Below are positions 28,353 to 36,386 of a DNA stretch of 64,000 bases, one piece after another. The notes below the pieces were generated by a model. It had not been told where the DNA came from. It saw only the letters and a list, made by a program, of their open reading frames with translations, and did not search any database. Origin of the DNA: Gordonia hydrophobica NBRC 16057 (GTDB lineage: Bacteria; Actinomycetota; Actinomycetes; Mycobacteriales; Mycobacteriaceae); assembly GCF_001592365.1 (NCBI RefSeq), contig NZ_BCWU01000002.1:1-64000 (forward strand), in the 5' to 3' direction. Both the position numbers and the translations under genes were made by a program. Position 1 is the stretch's first letter, and every line of letters starts with the position of its first letter.

Positions 28353-29954
28353 GTGCAGACCTGCAATTCCCTTTCCTCATCCCCGTTCACGGCGCCTCGT
28401 CGCCGCTGTCGTACTCGGCGCCATCGCTCCGGACCTGCGAGACCCAGCTCTGCAGGCGCCGGGGCGCTGGTGGCGACGATCGCATTCGCGGCGACGCTCG
28501 TCGTCGCACCGGCTGCGGCCGCCCCGATGACCGCCGTGCCCGAGGCGCGCTGCGGGCCGGGGTCGTCGCCGGTCGTCGGCGTTCAGGGCGAGGTGCCCGC
28601 CGCGGACCGGGCATCGGGCCGCAGCAAGCGCGGCTACTCGTGCAACGTTCACCCCGTCTCGGCCTTCCCCGGCCACGGCGGAGGCATCGTCTCGACGTCG
28701 TACGACCACTGCGGGTACCTCGGCACCGTGTTCCCCGGTGCCGCGATCGCACGCGACCCCGGCGTCGAAGTGGTCGACGCGAGCGATCCCCACCGACTCC
28801 GCAAGTCGACGACATTGACCGCCCCGGCGCTCCAGGCAGGCACCTGGGAGACGCTGAAGGTGAACACGCCGCGCAAACTGCTCGTGGGCACCGGCGTTCC
28901 GTTCCTGTTCGGAGCGGGTTTGATCTCGGTGTACGACGTCTCCGACTGCGCTCGTCCGCGACTGCTGAATCATGTCGCGGGCACTCCGAAGGCGCCGCTG
29001 CCGATCACCTCGCACGAGGGTGGGTTCTCCCCCGACGGACGCACGTATTGGACGTCCGGTCTGGGACCGGGCCTGCTGACCGCGGTGGATCTGTCCGTAC
29101 CCGCGCGGCCGCGCGTGATCTGGCAGGGGCTGACCGGGCTGGAGGCGCATGGTTTCGGCATCAGCCAAGACGGGTCGACGCTGTACCTCTCGCACAACTT
29201 CGGCGGCATCAGCATCTACGACATCCGCCAGGTGACCGAGCGGAAGGCCCACCCGAACGTCCCGCTCCGGGGCCGGTTGACGTGGAACGACGCCGGCTGG
29301 GCCACCCAGCATTCGGTGCCCGTCGATTACGGCGACCAGCGGGTGCTCTTCACGCCGACCGAGGGCGGATCCGGCGGTGTGAAGGTGATCGACGCAACCG
29401 ACCCGCGTCGGCCGCGATTGATCAACACGATCAAACTCGCGATCAATCTGCCCGAGAACCAGGACCGCGGCGTGGCTTCCACTTCGGGCGGTGGCATCTT
29501 CGGCTACGAGTCGCACTACTGCGCCGCCGACCGCCCGCGGAACCCGACCGCGCTCGCCTGCGGCTGGACGTCGTCCGGTGTCCGCGTGTTCGATGTGCGA
29601 GACCCGTTGCACGTCAAAGAGATCGCCTATTACGTACCACCCGCTCGACCCGCGAGCCCGCTCACGGCGTGGAACTCGCCGCATGTGATGAGCGCCGTGA
29701 TCGGTGTCCCGGTGATGAGCGCGCCGTCGATCCTCGACAGTCTGCGGAAGGGCCGGTTCGATCCCGCGCAGGCCCGCAGCCGTCGCAACGGCATACTGCT
29801 GAGCGATCTCTCGACCGACGGCTGCTTCTCGCCTCCCGAATGGCGGGGGAACCGGCTGTACGTCTCGTGCGCGGACAACGGTTTCCAAGTCATCGAACTG
29901 ACCAACGATGTGTACCGGGCGCCCGCCGACCAGCAGTCGACGGTCGGCTCGTGA
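28353..29954 (+). CDS. Secreted LVIVD-repeat beta-propeller protein
   Basis: This protein of about 533 aa has a hydrophobic export segment near residues 34-58 (LVATIAFAATLVVAPAAAA), preceded by an unusually long basic n-region. The mature part has repeated blades with LVIVD-type motifs: VEVVDASDPHRLR, ISVYDVSDCARPR, ISIYDIRQV, VKVIDATDPRRPR and VRVFDVRDPLHVKEI, the pattern of a six- or seven-bladed propeller. Several Cys pairs suit an oxidising location. GTG 28,353 has AGGACGG upstream; GTG 28,311 is the alternative. It overlaps the DUF305 gene by 4 bp. Confidence 0.82.
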   Translation: MQTCNSLSSSPFTAPRRRCRTRRHRSGPARPSSAGAGALVATIAFAATLVVAPAAAAPMTAVPEARCGPGSSPVVGVQGEVPAADRASGRSKRGYSCNVHPVSAFPGHGGGIVSTSYDHCGYLGTVFPGAAIARDPGVEVVDASDPHRLRKSTTLTAPALQAGTWETLKVNTPRKLLVGTGVPFLFGAGLISVYDVSDCARPRLLNHVAGTPKAPLPITSHEGGFSPDGRTYWTSGLGPGLLTAVDLSVPARPRVIWQGLTGLEAHGFGISQDGSTLYLSHNFGGISIYDIRQVTERKAHPNVPLRGRLTWNDAGWATQHSVPVDYGDQRVLFTPTEGGSGGVKVIDATDPRRPRLINTIKLAINLPENQDRGVASTSGGGIFGYESHYCAADRPRNPTALACGWTSSGVRVFDVRDPLHVKEIAYYVPPARPASPLTAWNSPHVMSAVIGVPVMSAPSILDSLRKGRFDPAQARSRRNGILLSDLSTDGCFSPPEWRGNRLYVSCADNGFQVIELTNDVYRAPADQQSTVGS

Positions 29955-30592
29955 ACGGCCGGACGGTCGTCACGTCGCTGGGTGCGGTCGCAGTCGCCGT
30001 GCTGGCCTTCGTTATCGGCGTGGCCGTTCGCCCGGCGCTGGTCCAAGACCCCTCCGCAGCTCCGTCGCTCACGGTGGTGGAAGTCGGCTACCTGCAAGAC
30101 ATGCTCAGCCACCACCAACAGGCCGTCACCATGTCGCAGCTCGTCGATCGGGACGGTCTGTCGACGCCCATCCGCAGCCTGGCGCGGCAGATCGTTCAGG
30201 AGCAGTCGATCGAGATCGGCACCATGGTCGGCTACCTCCAACTCGCCGACGAGCCGATCCAGTCGTCGACCCCGATGGCCTGGATGCACCGCGACGTCGA
30301 CGGATCGCACCATGCCGACACCACAGCCGAGCACCCCATGCCCGGCATGGCTTCGGCCGACGAGGTGGCGTCGTTGGGGACGTTGGTCGGCGTCGCGGCG
30401 GAGAACGAGTTCCTGCGATTGATGCAACGCCACCACTACGGCGGGATCGCGATGACGCAGGATCTGCTGAGCTACGGCTCGGCCGGCGGACCCGTCGTGC
30501 GGCTGGCGCGGTCGTCACTGACGATGCAGACCAAGGAGACCGGGCTGATCGGCGCGATGCTGCTCGCCCGCGGCATCAGCGACGGCGGTTGA
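29951..30592 (+). CDS. DUF305 secreted/membrane-anchored protein
   Basis: This 213-aa protein has an N-terminal hydrophobic anchor (residues 9-28) and a DUF305 domain: YLQDMLSHHQQAVTMSQL, later FLRLMQRHHYGGIAMTQDLL, both His/Met-rich as is typical of the ferritin-like DUF305 family. A Met/His-rich loop (HHADTTAEHPMPGMAS) resembles copper-binding segments; metal binding is inference. It starts at GTG overlapping the LVIVD stop, so the two proteins probably work together outside the membrane. Confidence 0.85.
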   Translation: MNGRTVVTSLGAVAVAVLAFVIGVAVRPALVQDPSAAPSLTVVEVGYLQDMLSHHQQAVTMSQLVDRDGLSTPIRSLARQIVQEQSIEIGTMVGYLQLADEPIQSSTPMAWMHRDVDGSHHADTTAEHPMPGMASADEVASLGTLVGVAAENEFLRLMQRHHYGGIAMTQDLLSYGSAGGPVVRLARSSLTMQTKETGLIGAMLLARGISDGG

Positions 30593-30629
30593 TTCCGAGT
30601 GCTCCGGAACGCTGTGGACCGGACTTCCC

Positions 30630-30680
30630 AGAATTTTGTCGTCGCATCGGTCGTGGCGACCGATGCGACGACGAAATTCT
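30630..30680. repeat. Long hairpin, copy 1
   Basis: Arms of 24 bp (23 complementary) surround the loop TGG. The core GTCGTCGCATCGGTCG and its complement are identical to those at 31,621-31,671. The outer ends are AT-rich (AGAATTTT), as in a terminator readable from either side. It lies 37 bp after the DUF305 stop and 40 bp before the AbiEi-like gene. Confidence 0.85.
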
Positions 30681-30719
30681 CACATGGAACCGATCCGGCC
30701 TCCGCTGCGTCTAATTTGA

Positions 30720-31610
30720 GTGGGAGATTCTGGGGAGATCGCGAACATTCTGGCCGCCAATGACGGCATCATCACCACGGCGCAGGCGCTGACGGCCGGG
30801 CTGACACACGACCAGCTGCGTGGTCGCGTCCGGAGGCGCGAGTGGTTCCGCTTGGCGACCCGGTTGTACCGATCGGCGTCACACGACTTCACCGAGGCTG
30901 CGATGGTCCGAGCCGTGGTGCTGGCCTTGCACGGATGCGCCGACAGGACGACGGCGGCCTGGTGGCACGGCATGCTCGAGACGCTGCCGTCGCCGCTGAC
31001 CGTCAGTTGCGCATCCCGACCGGTCACGCTCGACTGGGCGGTCTCGCTCACCGTGGTGCGCCGACGGCACCGGTCCGACGCCATCGTCCAAGTGCGCGGA
31101 CTGCCCGTCACGACCAAGCCGCTCACGGCGCTGATGGCCGCCGCCGACCTCCCCGACGGGAGCACGTACCTGGACCGGTGGCTGCAGACCCGCCAGGTCA
31201 CGCTCGCCGACCTGCAGCGAGCCCTCGAAGCGCACGCCGGGATCCGGGGCATCGTCGAGGCCCGGCGGCTGGTGCAGATCGCGAGCTCCGACAGCGAGTC
31301 CGAGGCCGAACGACTCTTCGTGCGCCTGCTGTCCGATCGCAACGTCACGGGGTGGGTCCAGCAGTTGCCGCTCGGCCGCTGGCGGCTGGACTTCGCCTGG
31401 CCCGACCAGCAGGTCGCCGTCGAGATCTCCGGTTGGGCTTTTCACCGCGACCCCCGGCGGCGCCGGAACGACCTGTCGAAGGCCAACTACTTGGAAGGCG
31501 TCGACTGGAAAGAACTCGAATACGACTGGCATATGCTCAACGACAGCGGCGCCGACTGCGTCCAGGAGGTCATCGATCTGCTGAACAGTCGTGGCGGCGA
31601 CATCGCGTGA
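30720..31610 (+). CDS. AbiEi-like / PD-(D/E)XK nuclease-fold (DUF559-like) protein
   Basis: This 296-aa protein has an N-terminal winged-helix segment resembling AbiEi antitoxins (ILAANDGIITTAQALTAGLT, then RRREWFRLATRLYR). The C-terminal part resembles Vsr/DUF559 nuclease folds: WRLDFAWPDQQVAVEISGWAFH, in which family members usually have VEIDG or VEVDG rather than VEISG, so one acidic residue may be lost. Such fusions are common and uncharacterised in actinobacteria. No toxin gene is adjacent. It starts at GTG and is bracketed on both sides by the same hairpin. Confidence 0.75.
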   Translation: MGDSGEIANILAANDGIITTAQALTAGLTHDQLRGRVRRREWFRLATRLYRSASHDFTEAAMVRAVVLALHGCADRTTAAWWHGMLETLPSPLTVSCASRPVTLDWAVSLTVVRRRHRSDAIVQVRGLPVTTKPLTALMAAADLPDGSTYLDRWLQTRQVTLADLQRALEAHAGIRGIVEARRLVQIASSDSESEAERLFVRLLSDRNVTGWVQQLPLGRWRLDFAWPDQQVAVEISGWAFHRDPRRRRNDLSKANYLEGVDWKELEYDWHMLNDSGADCVQEVIDLLNSRGGDIA

Positions 31611-31620
31611 CCCCGTGGCA

Positions 31621-31671
31621 AGAAAAGTGTCGTCGCATCGGTCGTGGCGACCGATGCGACGACACTTTTCT
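31621..31671. repeat. Long hairpin, copy 2
   Basis: Arms of 24 bp are perfectly complementary around loop TGG, with outer ends AGAAAAGT/ACTTTTCT. It lies 10 bp after the AbiEi-like stop and 2 bp before the stop of the converging methyltransferase gene, so it can act as a two-way terminator. The 35-bp core matches copy 1 exactly. Confidence 0.88.
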
Positions 31672-31673
31672 GG

Positions 31674-32396
31674 TCACCATGCCTGGTCGAGGTCGGCGTG
31701 CTGCGCCACCCAGGTGTGCATCACGATCCCGGCGGCGACGCCGGCGTTGATGCTGCGCGTGGACCCGAACTGGGCGATGGAGACGGTGACGTCGGCGCTG
31801 TCCTGCGCTTCCTCGCTGACGCCGGGCCCCTCTTGTCCGAACACGAGCACGCACCGCTGCGGGAGTCGGGTGCGTTCCAGCGGCACCGACCCGGGCGTGT
31901 TGTCGACGGCGACCACTGCGAGATCCTCGCTGCGCGCCCATGCCATGAGGTCGTCGACGGTGGCGTGGTGCCGGATGTGCTGATAGCGGTCGGTGACCAT
32001 GGCACCGCGCCGATTCCAGCGGCGTCGGCCCACGATGTGCACCTCGGCGGCCAGGAAGGCGTTCGCAGTGCGGACCACGGTACCGATGTTCGCGTCGTGG
32101 CCCCAGTTCTCGATGGCGACGTGGAAGTCGTGGCGGCGGGTGTCGAGGTCCGCGACGATCGCCTCGCGAGTCCAGTAGCGGTACTGGTCCACCACGTTGC
32201 GCCGATCGCCCTCGGCGAGCAACGTGCGGTCGTAGCGGGGTTCACCGGGCAGCGGGCCCTCGGACTCCTCGAGCCACGGGCCCACTCCGATCGCGGGCCC
32301 GACACCGGTCACCCACTCGGTGGGGCCGGGTCCAGCCTCGGGTGCGGGCCCCGAAGAGTCAGGCCCCGAAGAGTCAGGCCCAGTAGATTCAGGCAA
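31674..32396 (-). CDS. TrmH-family (SPOUT) RNA methyltransferase
   Basis: This protein of about 240 aa has the three SPOUT motifs: NIGTVVRTANAFLAAEVHIVG, VLVFGQEGPGVSEEA and QFGSTRSINAGVAAGIVMHT. It should use SAM to 2-prime-O-methylate a ribose in tRNA or rRNA; the target is unknown. The long upstream frame is a shadow of pyrE. The best start is TTG 32,396, overlapping pyrE by 8 bp. The first 20 residues contain a 5-aa tandem repeat (GPDSS twice) from a 15-bp DNA duplication. It corresponds to Rv0380c. Confidence 0.85.
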   Translation of the reverse strand: MPESTGPDSSGPDSSGPAPEAGPGPTEWVTGVGPAIGVGPWLEESEGPLPGEPRYDRTLLAEGDRRNVVDQYRYWTREAIVADLDTRRHDFHVAIENWGHDANIGTVVRTANAFLAAEVHIVGRRRWNRRGAMVTDRYQHIRHHATVDDLMAWARSEDLAVVAVDNTPGSVPLERTRLPQRCVLVFGQEGPGVSEEAQDSADVTVSIAQFGSTRSINAGVAAGIVMHTWVAQHADLDQAW

Positions 32397-32970
32397 GGCC
32401 GAGGTCGGCGAGTCCCAGCAGGGAACGGTAGGGAACGCCGAGTTTCGTGATGACCTCGTCCGCGCCGGTGGCCCGGTCGACGACGGTCGCGACGCCGACC
32501 ACCTCGGCGCCGGCTTCGCGCGCGGCTTCCACCGCCTGCGACGGCGAGGCTCCGGTGGTCGAGGTGTCCTCCACAACCAGCACGCGGCGGCCGGTGATGT
32601 CGGGGCCCTCGATACGACGCTGCATGCCGTGCGTCTTCGCGGCCTTGCGGACGACGAAGGAGTCGATCGCACGCCCGTCGGCGTGCATGATCGACGTCGC
32701 GACGGGGTCGGCGCCCAGTGTCAGGCCGCCGACGGAGACGTAGTCCCAGTCCGCGGTCAGCTGTCGCATCAGCGAGCCGATCAGCCTGCTGGCCTCGGCA
32801 TGGAGGGTGGCGCGTCGCAGGTCGACGTAGTAATCGGCGATCTTGCCCGACGACAGGGTCACCGTTCCGTGAACCACCGCCAGTTCGGTGACGAGCTCGG
32901 CGAGGCGTGCTCGCGCGGCCGCGTCGAGCTCGGGTGCACCGGTCGCAGGGGTGGCGTCGGATGACGACAT
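32389..32970 (-). CDS. pyrE: Orotate phosphoribosyltransferase
   Basis: This 193-aa enzyme joins orotate and PRPP to form OMP in pyrimidine synthesis. The PRPP-binding motif VLVVEDTSTTGAS is near residue 130. The LSSGKIADYYVDLR substrate segment and VGGLTLGADPVA are also present. Length is normal. The stop overlaps the TTG start of the methyltransferase gene. The leader contains a 15-bp tandem repeat (32,993-33,037) ending about 20 bp before the start. Confidence 0.94.
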   Translation of the reverse strand: MSSSDATPATGAPELDAAARARLAELVTELAVVHGTVTLSSGKIADYYVDLRRATLHAEASRLIGSLMRQLTADWDYVSVGGLTLGADPVATSIMHADGRAIDSFVVRKAAKTHGMQRRIEGPDITGRRVLVVEDTSTTGASPSQAVEAAREAGAEVVGVATVVDRATGADEVITKLGVPYRSLLGLADLGLA

Positions 32971-32992
32971 GGGTCACCAGCTCCTAGTCAGC

Positions 32993-33037
32993 GGAAATTC
33001 AGGAAGGGGAAATTCAGGAAGGGGAAATTCAGGAAGG
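32993..33037. repeat. 15-bp tandem repeat in pyrE leader
   Basis: The unit GGAAATTCAGGAAGG occurs three times without interruption, followed by a partial fourth unit. It lies between the stop of the upstream membrane-protein gene (33,057) and pyrE (32,970). It is unusually A/T-rich for this genome. On the pyrE-sense strand it reads CCTTCCTGAATTTCC. Confidence 0.9.
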
Positions 33038-33056
33038 GGAAATCAGTGAGAGACGG

Positions 33057-33983
33057 TCAGCGGTCGCGCGGGTCGGTGAGCGGCGGCAGGTCCGGCGGCG
33101 CGAAGCGCTCCCGACCGGATCGGGGCTCGGGCGCCGGGCGGGGTGAGCGGCCACGGATCGGTTCGATGCGCGGCGGACCGGGGCGGGTCTGCGGCTCAGC
33201 CGGGCGCGGCGTCGCATCCAGCAGCGACGGCTTGGGTTCGCGCGGCTCGGCCGCGGCAGCCTCCTCGGAGCGACGGCGTCGTTCCTTGTCGCGCAACGAC
33301 TCGGTCTTCTCGTCGGCGAGCTCATCGTTGGTCGGGCCGTGCGGGTCACGCGGGTCCGGGGCGTCCTGCGGAACCACGGCGGGCGGCAGCACCCGCAGCA
33401 GGTCGACGAACCGGCGGACCGTGTCGAGGGCGACGTCGAGGCGCTCGTCCTCGGTCGTGACCGGCATCGCGCCGAGCGCCCAGTTGCCCTCGTTCCAGAG
33501 GATCTCGATGTACGACGGCGTCTCGGTGGCCAGCGTGACCATGCGGCGGTCGCAGATGCGGCGGGCGGCGTCGAGGTTGCTCGCGAACATCACGCGCGAC
33601 CCCATGGCTCCGAGCAAGTCCACGTCGTCCTCCGCGGGCGCGAGGACGTCCTCGTAGCGCAGGTCGACGGTGACCGACGAGGCGGCCGGGCGACGGACGG
33701 CGACGATCGTCGCGGTGTCCTCGAGGTCGAAGACCACGGCCTCGGCGCCGTCGTACACACCGTAGGCGACATCGCGCACCTGGACGTGTTCCGGCGCATC
33801 CATCGCGGCACGATGGAAGACGGTCCGCAGCTTGCTGTCGGTCTCGCGGAACTTGAAGGAATGCGTCTCGCCCCACACAGCGCGCTGGTGGTGAACCTGC
33901 TGCGACCGGTTCCGGTCCAACCACAACAGGGCGCCCGCACCGGCGAGGGCGAGCACCGCAATCACGAAATACACAATGGCCAT
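33057..33983 (-). CDS. Conserved membrane-anchored protein (Rv0383c-like)
   Basis: This 308-aa protein has one N-terminal transmembrane helix (residues 3-21, IVYFVIAVLALAGAGALLW), a conserved globular part to about residue 200 (FKFRETDSKLRTVFHRAAMD, then ETPSYIEILWNEGNW), and a Pro/Arg-rich disordered tail of about 95 residues. Function unknown. Its place upstream of pyrE matches Rv0383c. In M. tuberculosis clpB follows next; here clpB lies 26 kb away. The longer upstream frame is antisense to the M20 gene. Confidence 0.85.
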   Translation of the reverse strand: MAIVYFVIAVLALAGAGALLWLDRNRSQQVHHQRAVWGETHSFKFRETDSKLRTVFHRAAMDAPEHVQVRDVAYGVYDGAEAVVFDLEDTATIVAVRRPAASSVTVDLRYEDVLAPAEDDVDLLGAMGSRVMFASNLDAARRICDRRMVTLATETPSYIEILWNEGNWALGAMPVTTEDERLDVALDTVRRFVDLLRVLPPAVVPQDAPDPRDPHGPTNDELADEKTESLRDKERRRRSEEAAAAEPREPKPSLLDATPRPAEPQTRPGPPRIEPIRGRSPRPAPEPRSGRERFAPPDLPPLTDPRDR

Positions 33984-34074
33984 CGGACATAGCCTACTAT
34001 CGAGGCCCCTGAGTGCGCCCGACGACTCGTTGGTCCGTACTCCGATCCCCCGACGTCCAAGGAGATGGCGACCG

Positions 34075-35274
34075 ATGTCCACGCACCCGCACGATCGCAT
34101 CGACGCTCTGACCCACGCCGTCGACGCCGAGCGGATCGCCGCGCTCACCTGCGCGCTGGTCGCCGAACCGAGCGTGAATCCCGGTGGGACGGAAGAGGAA
34201 GCGGTCGCGGTGTTGGCGCAGGCCTGCCGCGACGCCGGCTTCGATGTCGCGTTGTCCGAAGCGGCTCCCGGCCGCCCGAATCTGATCGCCACCGTCAACG
34301 GCGACACCGACGGGCCCGGGCTGATGTTCCTCGGCCATTCCGACGTGGTGCCGCCCGGTCCGGGGTGGACGGCCGATCCCTTCGTCCCGCGCCGCGACGG
34401 CGACCTCATCATCGGGCGCGGCACCAGCGATATGAAGGGCGGCATCGCCGCTGTCGTCGAAGCGATGATCCTCATCGGCCGCGCCGTCGACGAGGGCATG
34501 CCGGTGTCGGGTCCGGTGCGGTTGGTCGTCACCGTCGACGAGGAGGAGCACGGCGTCGGCGTCCGCCATCTGGTGCAGAATCCGCCGCCCGGCGAGTACG
34601 TCGGGTGCATCGTCGCCGAGCCCACTCGGCTCGATGTGGTCCGCGGCTGCCGCGGGGCGTCGTACTTCACCGTCGAGGTGACCGGCCGCGCCGCCCACTC
34701 GGGACGGCCGAGCGACGGCGCCAGCGCGATCGACGCCGCGGCGAAGGTGATCGGAGTGATCGGCGACGATCAACGCCGGATGGCCGCCGACCCCGACCCG
34801 CTGCTCGGATACGGCACCTGGAACGTCGGGACCATCGAGGGCGGGCAGGGTATCTCCGTGGTGGCGCCGACCTGCACGATGGGGGTGGATCGGCGTCTGA
34901 TGCCGGGCGAGGACGTGGCGGAGATCGGTGAGGCCCTCGCCGCCGAGGTCCGGGCGGCGGGCATCGACGGCGACGGCATCGCCGTCTCGGTCACGCCCAC
35001 GATGTACCTGCCGGGTTTCGCGACCGCCGAGGACCACCCGCTGGTCGCAGCCTCGGCACAGGCCATCCGCGACGCGGGTGCTGCGACGACCGTCGGCGGC
35101 TGGTCTGCGGCCTGCGACGGCGGTTGGACCAGTACCGCCCTCGGCATCCCCACGGTGGTGCTCGGCCCTGGCGACATCAACGGTCAGGCCCACCAGCCCG
35201 ACGAGTCCGTGCCGCTGAGTGAACTGGTGACGGCCGCGCGAACCTACGTGCGCGCCGCGCTCACGCTGCTCTGA
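34075..35274 (+). CDS. M20-family zinc amidohydrolase (ArgE/DapE-type)
   Basis: This 399-aa enzyme cleaves an N-acyl amino acid or similar amide. Metal-site motifs run in order: GHSDVVPPG (near residue 85), the bridging Asp region GRGTSDMKGG, the catalytic DEEEHG, AEPTRLDVV and a C-terminal NGQAHQPDE His. Length and order fit acetylornithine deacetylase/succinyl-diaminopimelate desuccinylase relatives, but no arg or dap genes are nearby, so the substrate is open. AAGGAG lies about 10 bp before the chosen ATG. Confidence 0.87.
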   Translation: MSTHPHDRIDALTHAVDAERIAALTCALVAEPSVNPGGTEEEAVAVLAQACRDAGFDVALSEAAPGRPNLIATVNGDTDGPGLMFLGHSDVVPPGPGWTADPFVPRRDGDLIIGRGTSDMKGGIAAVVEAMILIGRAVDEGMPVSGPVRLVVTVDEEEHGVGVRHLVQNPPPGEYVGCIVAEPTRLDVVRGCRGASYFTVEVTGRAAHSGRPSDGASAIDAAAKVIGVIGDDQRRMAADPDPLLGYGTWNVGTIEGGQGISVVAPTCTMGVDRRLMPGEDVAEIGEALAAEVRAAGIDGDGIAVSVTPTMYLPGFATAEDHPLVAASAQAIRDAGAATTVGGWSAACDGGWTSTALGIPTVVLGPGDINGQAHQPDESVPLSELVTAARTYVRAALTLL

Positions 35275-35281
35275 GCGGGCG

Positions 35282-35659
35282 CTACACCACGTCCCGCACG
35301 CGCACGCCGACGGTCGCGTCGGCACCGCGCCGCAGCTTGGACCCGAACGTCGTCAGTCGGCCGATGATCCCGTACTTGCGGTTGATCGCGTCCACCGCAC
35401 CGCGGCGGTCGACGACCTCAGCCAACCCCGCGACCTGCGGTCCGGTGGTCTTCTTGCCGCTCGCATTGCACGCCTGCACCAGCACGTTGTTGTTGCGGCG
35501 GAGGCGCTTCACCTTCCACGAGTCGTCGACGGTCCACAGCAGCATGCTGTCGCCGTCGGGCGCGGCCCACAGTGGCGACGACACCGGCGTCCCGTCCTTC
35601 TTGTAGGTGGTGAGCATGACGTACTGGGCGTCGGCGATCTGAGCGACGGTTGCGGCCAT
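35282..35659 (-). CDS. PPOX-class F420-dependent enzyme
   Basis: This 125-aa protein has the split-barrel flavin-binding fold: YVMLTTYKKDGTPVSSPLW at the start, LLWTVDDSWKVKRLRRNN in the middle and a VGVRVRDVV strand at the end. It matches the small probable F420-dependent PPOX family found in mycolic-acid bacteria, whose substrates are unknown. It converges on the M20 gene with a 7-bp gap. Confidence 0.85.
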   Translation of the reverse strand: MAATVAQIADAQYVMLTTYKKDGTPVSSPLWAAPDGDSMLLWTVDDSWKVKRLRRNNNVLVQACNASGKKTTGPQVAGLAEVVDRRGAVDAINRKYGIIGRLTTFGSKLRRGADATVGVRVRDVV

Positions 35660-35690
35660 GCGCCCGAGCGTACTGCAGGCCGGGCGGCCT

Positions 35691-36386
35691 TCACCGGACG
35701 AAGCGGTAGCCCATTCCGGCTTCGGTGAGCAGATGCTCGGGGCGTGACGGATCGGCCTCGAGCTTGCGCCGCAGGGCGGCGAGGTAGACGCGCAGATAGT
35801 TGGTCTGACTGACGTACGTCGGCCCCCACACGGTCGTCAGGATCTCGCGCTGGCTCACCAGATTCGGCTCTGCTCGAACCAACAGTTCCAGCACCGCCCA
35901 TTCGGTCGGCGTCAGCCGGACGGGCATACCGTCGCGGGTGGCCCGTTTGCCGACGAGGTCCACGGCGATCGATCCCGCGGTGACGATCGGAGTCGCCGCG
36001 GCACCGACCGTGGTGGTGCTGCCGCGTCGGATCGCAGCCCGCAGTCGCGCCAGGAACTCCTCCATCCCGAACGGCTTGGTGACGTAGTCGTCGGCGCCGG
36101 CGTCGAGGGCGTGGACTTTGTCTGCGGCGTCGGTCCGCGCCGAGAGCACGATCACCGGTACCGACGTCCAGCCTCGCAGGCCGTCGAGCACGGTGAAGCC
36201 GTCCATGTCCGGGAGCCCCAGGTCCAGCACGACCACGTCGGGCGTCGACCGGCTCACCGCTTCGAGAGCGTCGGCGCCGGTCGCCGCGGTGGTCACCTCG
36301 AAGCCGCGGGCTCGGAGGTTGATGCGCAGCGCGCGCAACAGCTGGGGTTCGTCGTCGACCACCAGGACGTGTCCGTGCTCGGCCAT
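35691..36386 (-). CDS. kdpE: Response regulator KdpE
   Basis: This 231-aa OmpR-type regulator has a receiver domain (phosphoacceptor near Asp55 in VVLDLGLPDMDG, Lys in DDYVTKPFG) and a C-terminal winged helix (TPTEWAVLELLVR and SQTNYLRVYLAALRRKLE). It should activate the kdp operon when potassium is limiting. The ATG shares one base with the kdpD stop (TGATG); a GTG one codon earlier is possible. It is last in the kdp gene order. Confidence 0.94.
   Translation of the reverse strand: MAEHGHVLVVDDEPQLLRALRINLRARGFEVTTAATGADALEAVSRSTPDVVVLDLGLPDMDGFTVLDGLRGWTSVPVIVLSARTDAADKVHALDAGADDYVTKPFGMEEFLARLRAAIRRGSTTTVGAAATPIVTAGSIAVDLVGKRATRDGMPVRLTPTEWAVLELLVRAEPNLVSQREILTTVWGPTYVSQTNYLRVYLAALRRKLEADPSRPEHLLTEAGMGYRFVR

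Noticed and set aside
32379..32396. LPESTG at the N-terminus of the methyltransferase as a sortase signal
   Set aside because: It is at the wrong end of a cytoplasmic SPOUT enzyme; a sorting signal must be C-terminal with a hydrophobic tail.
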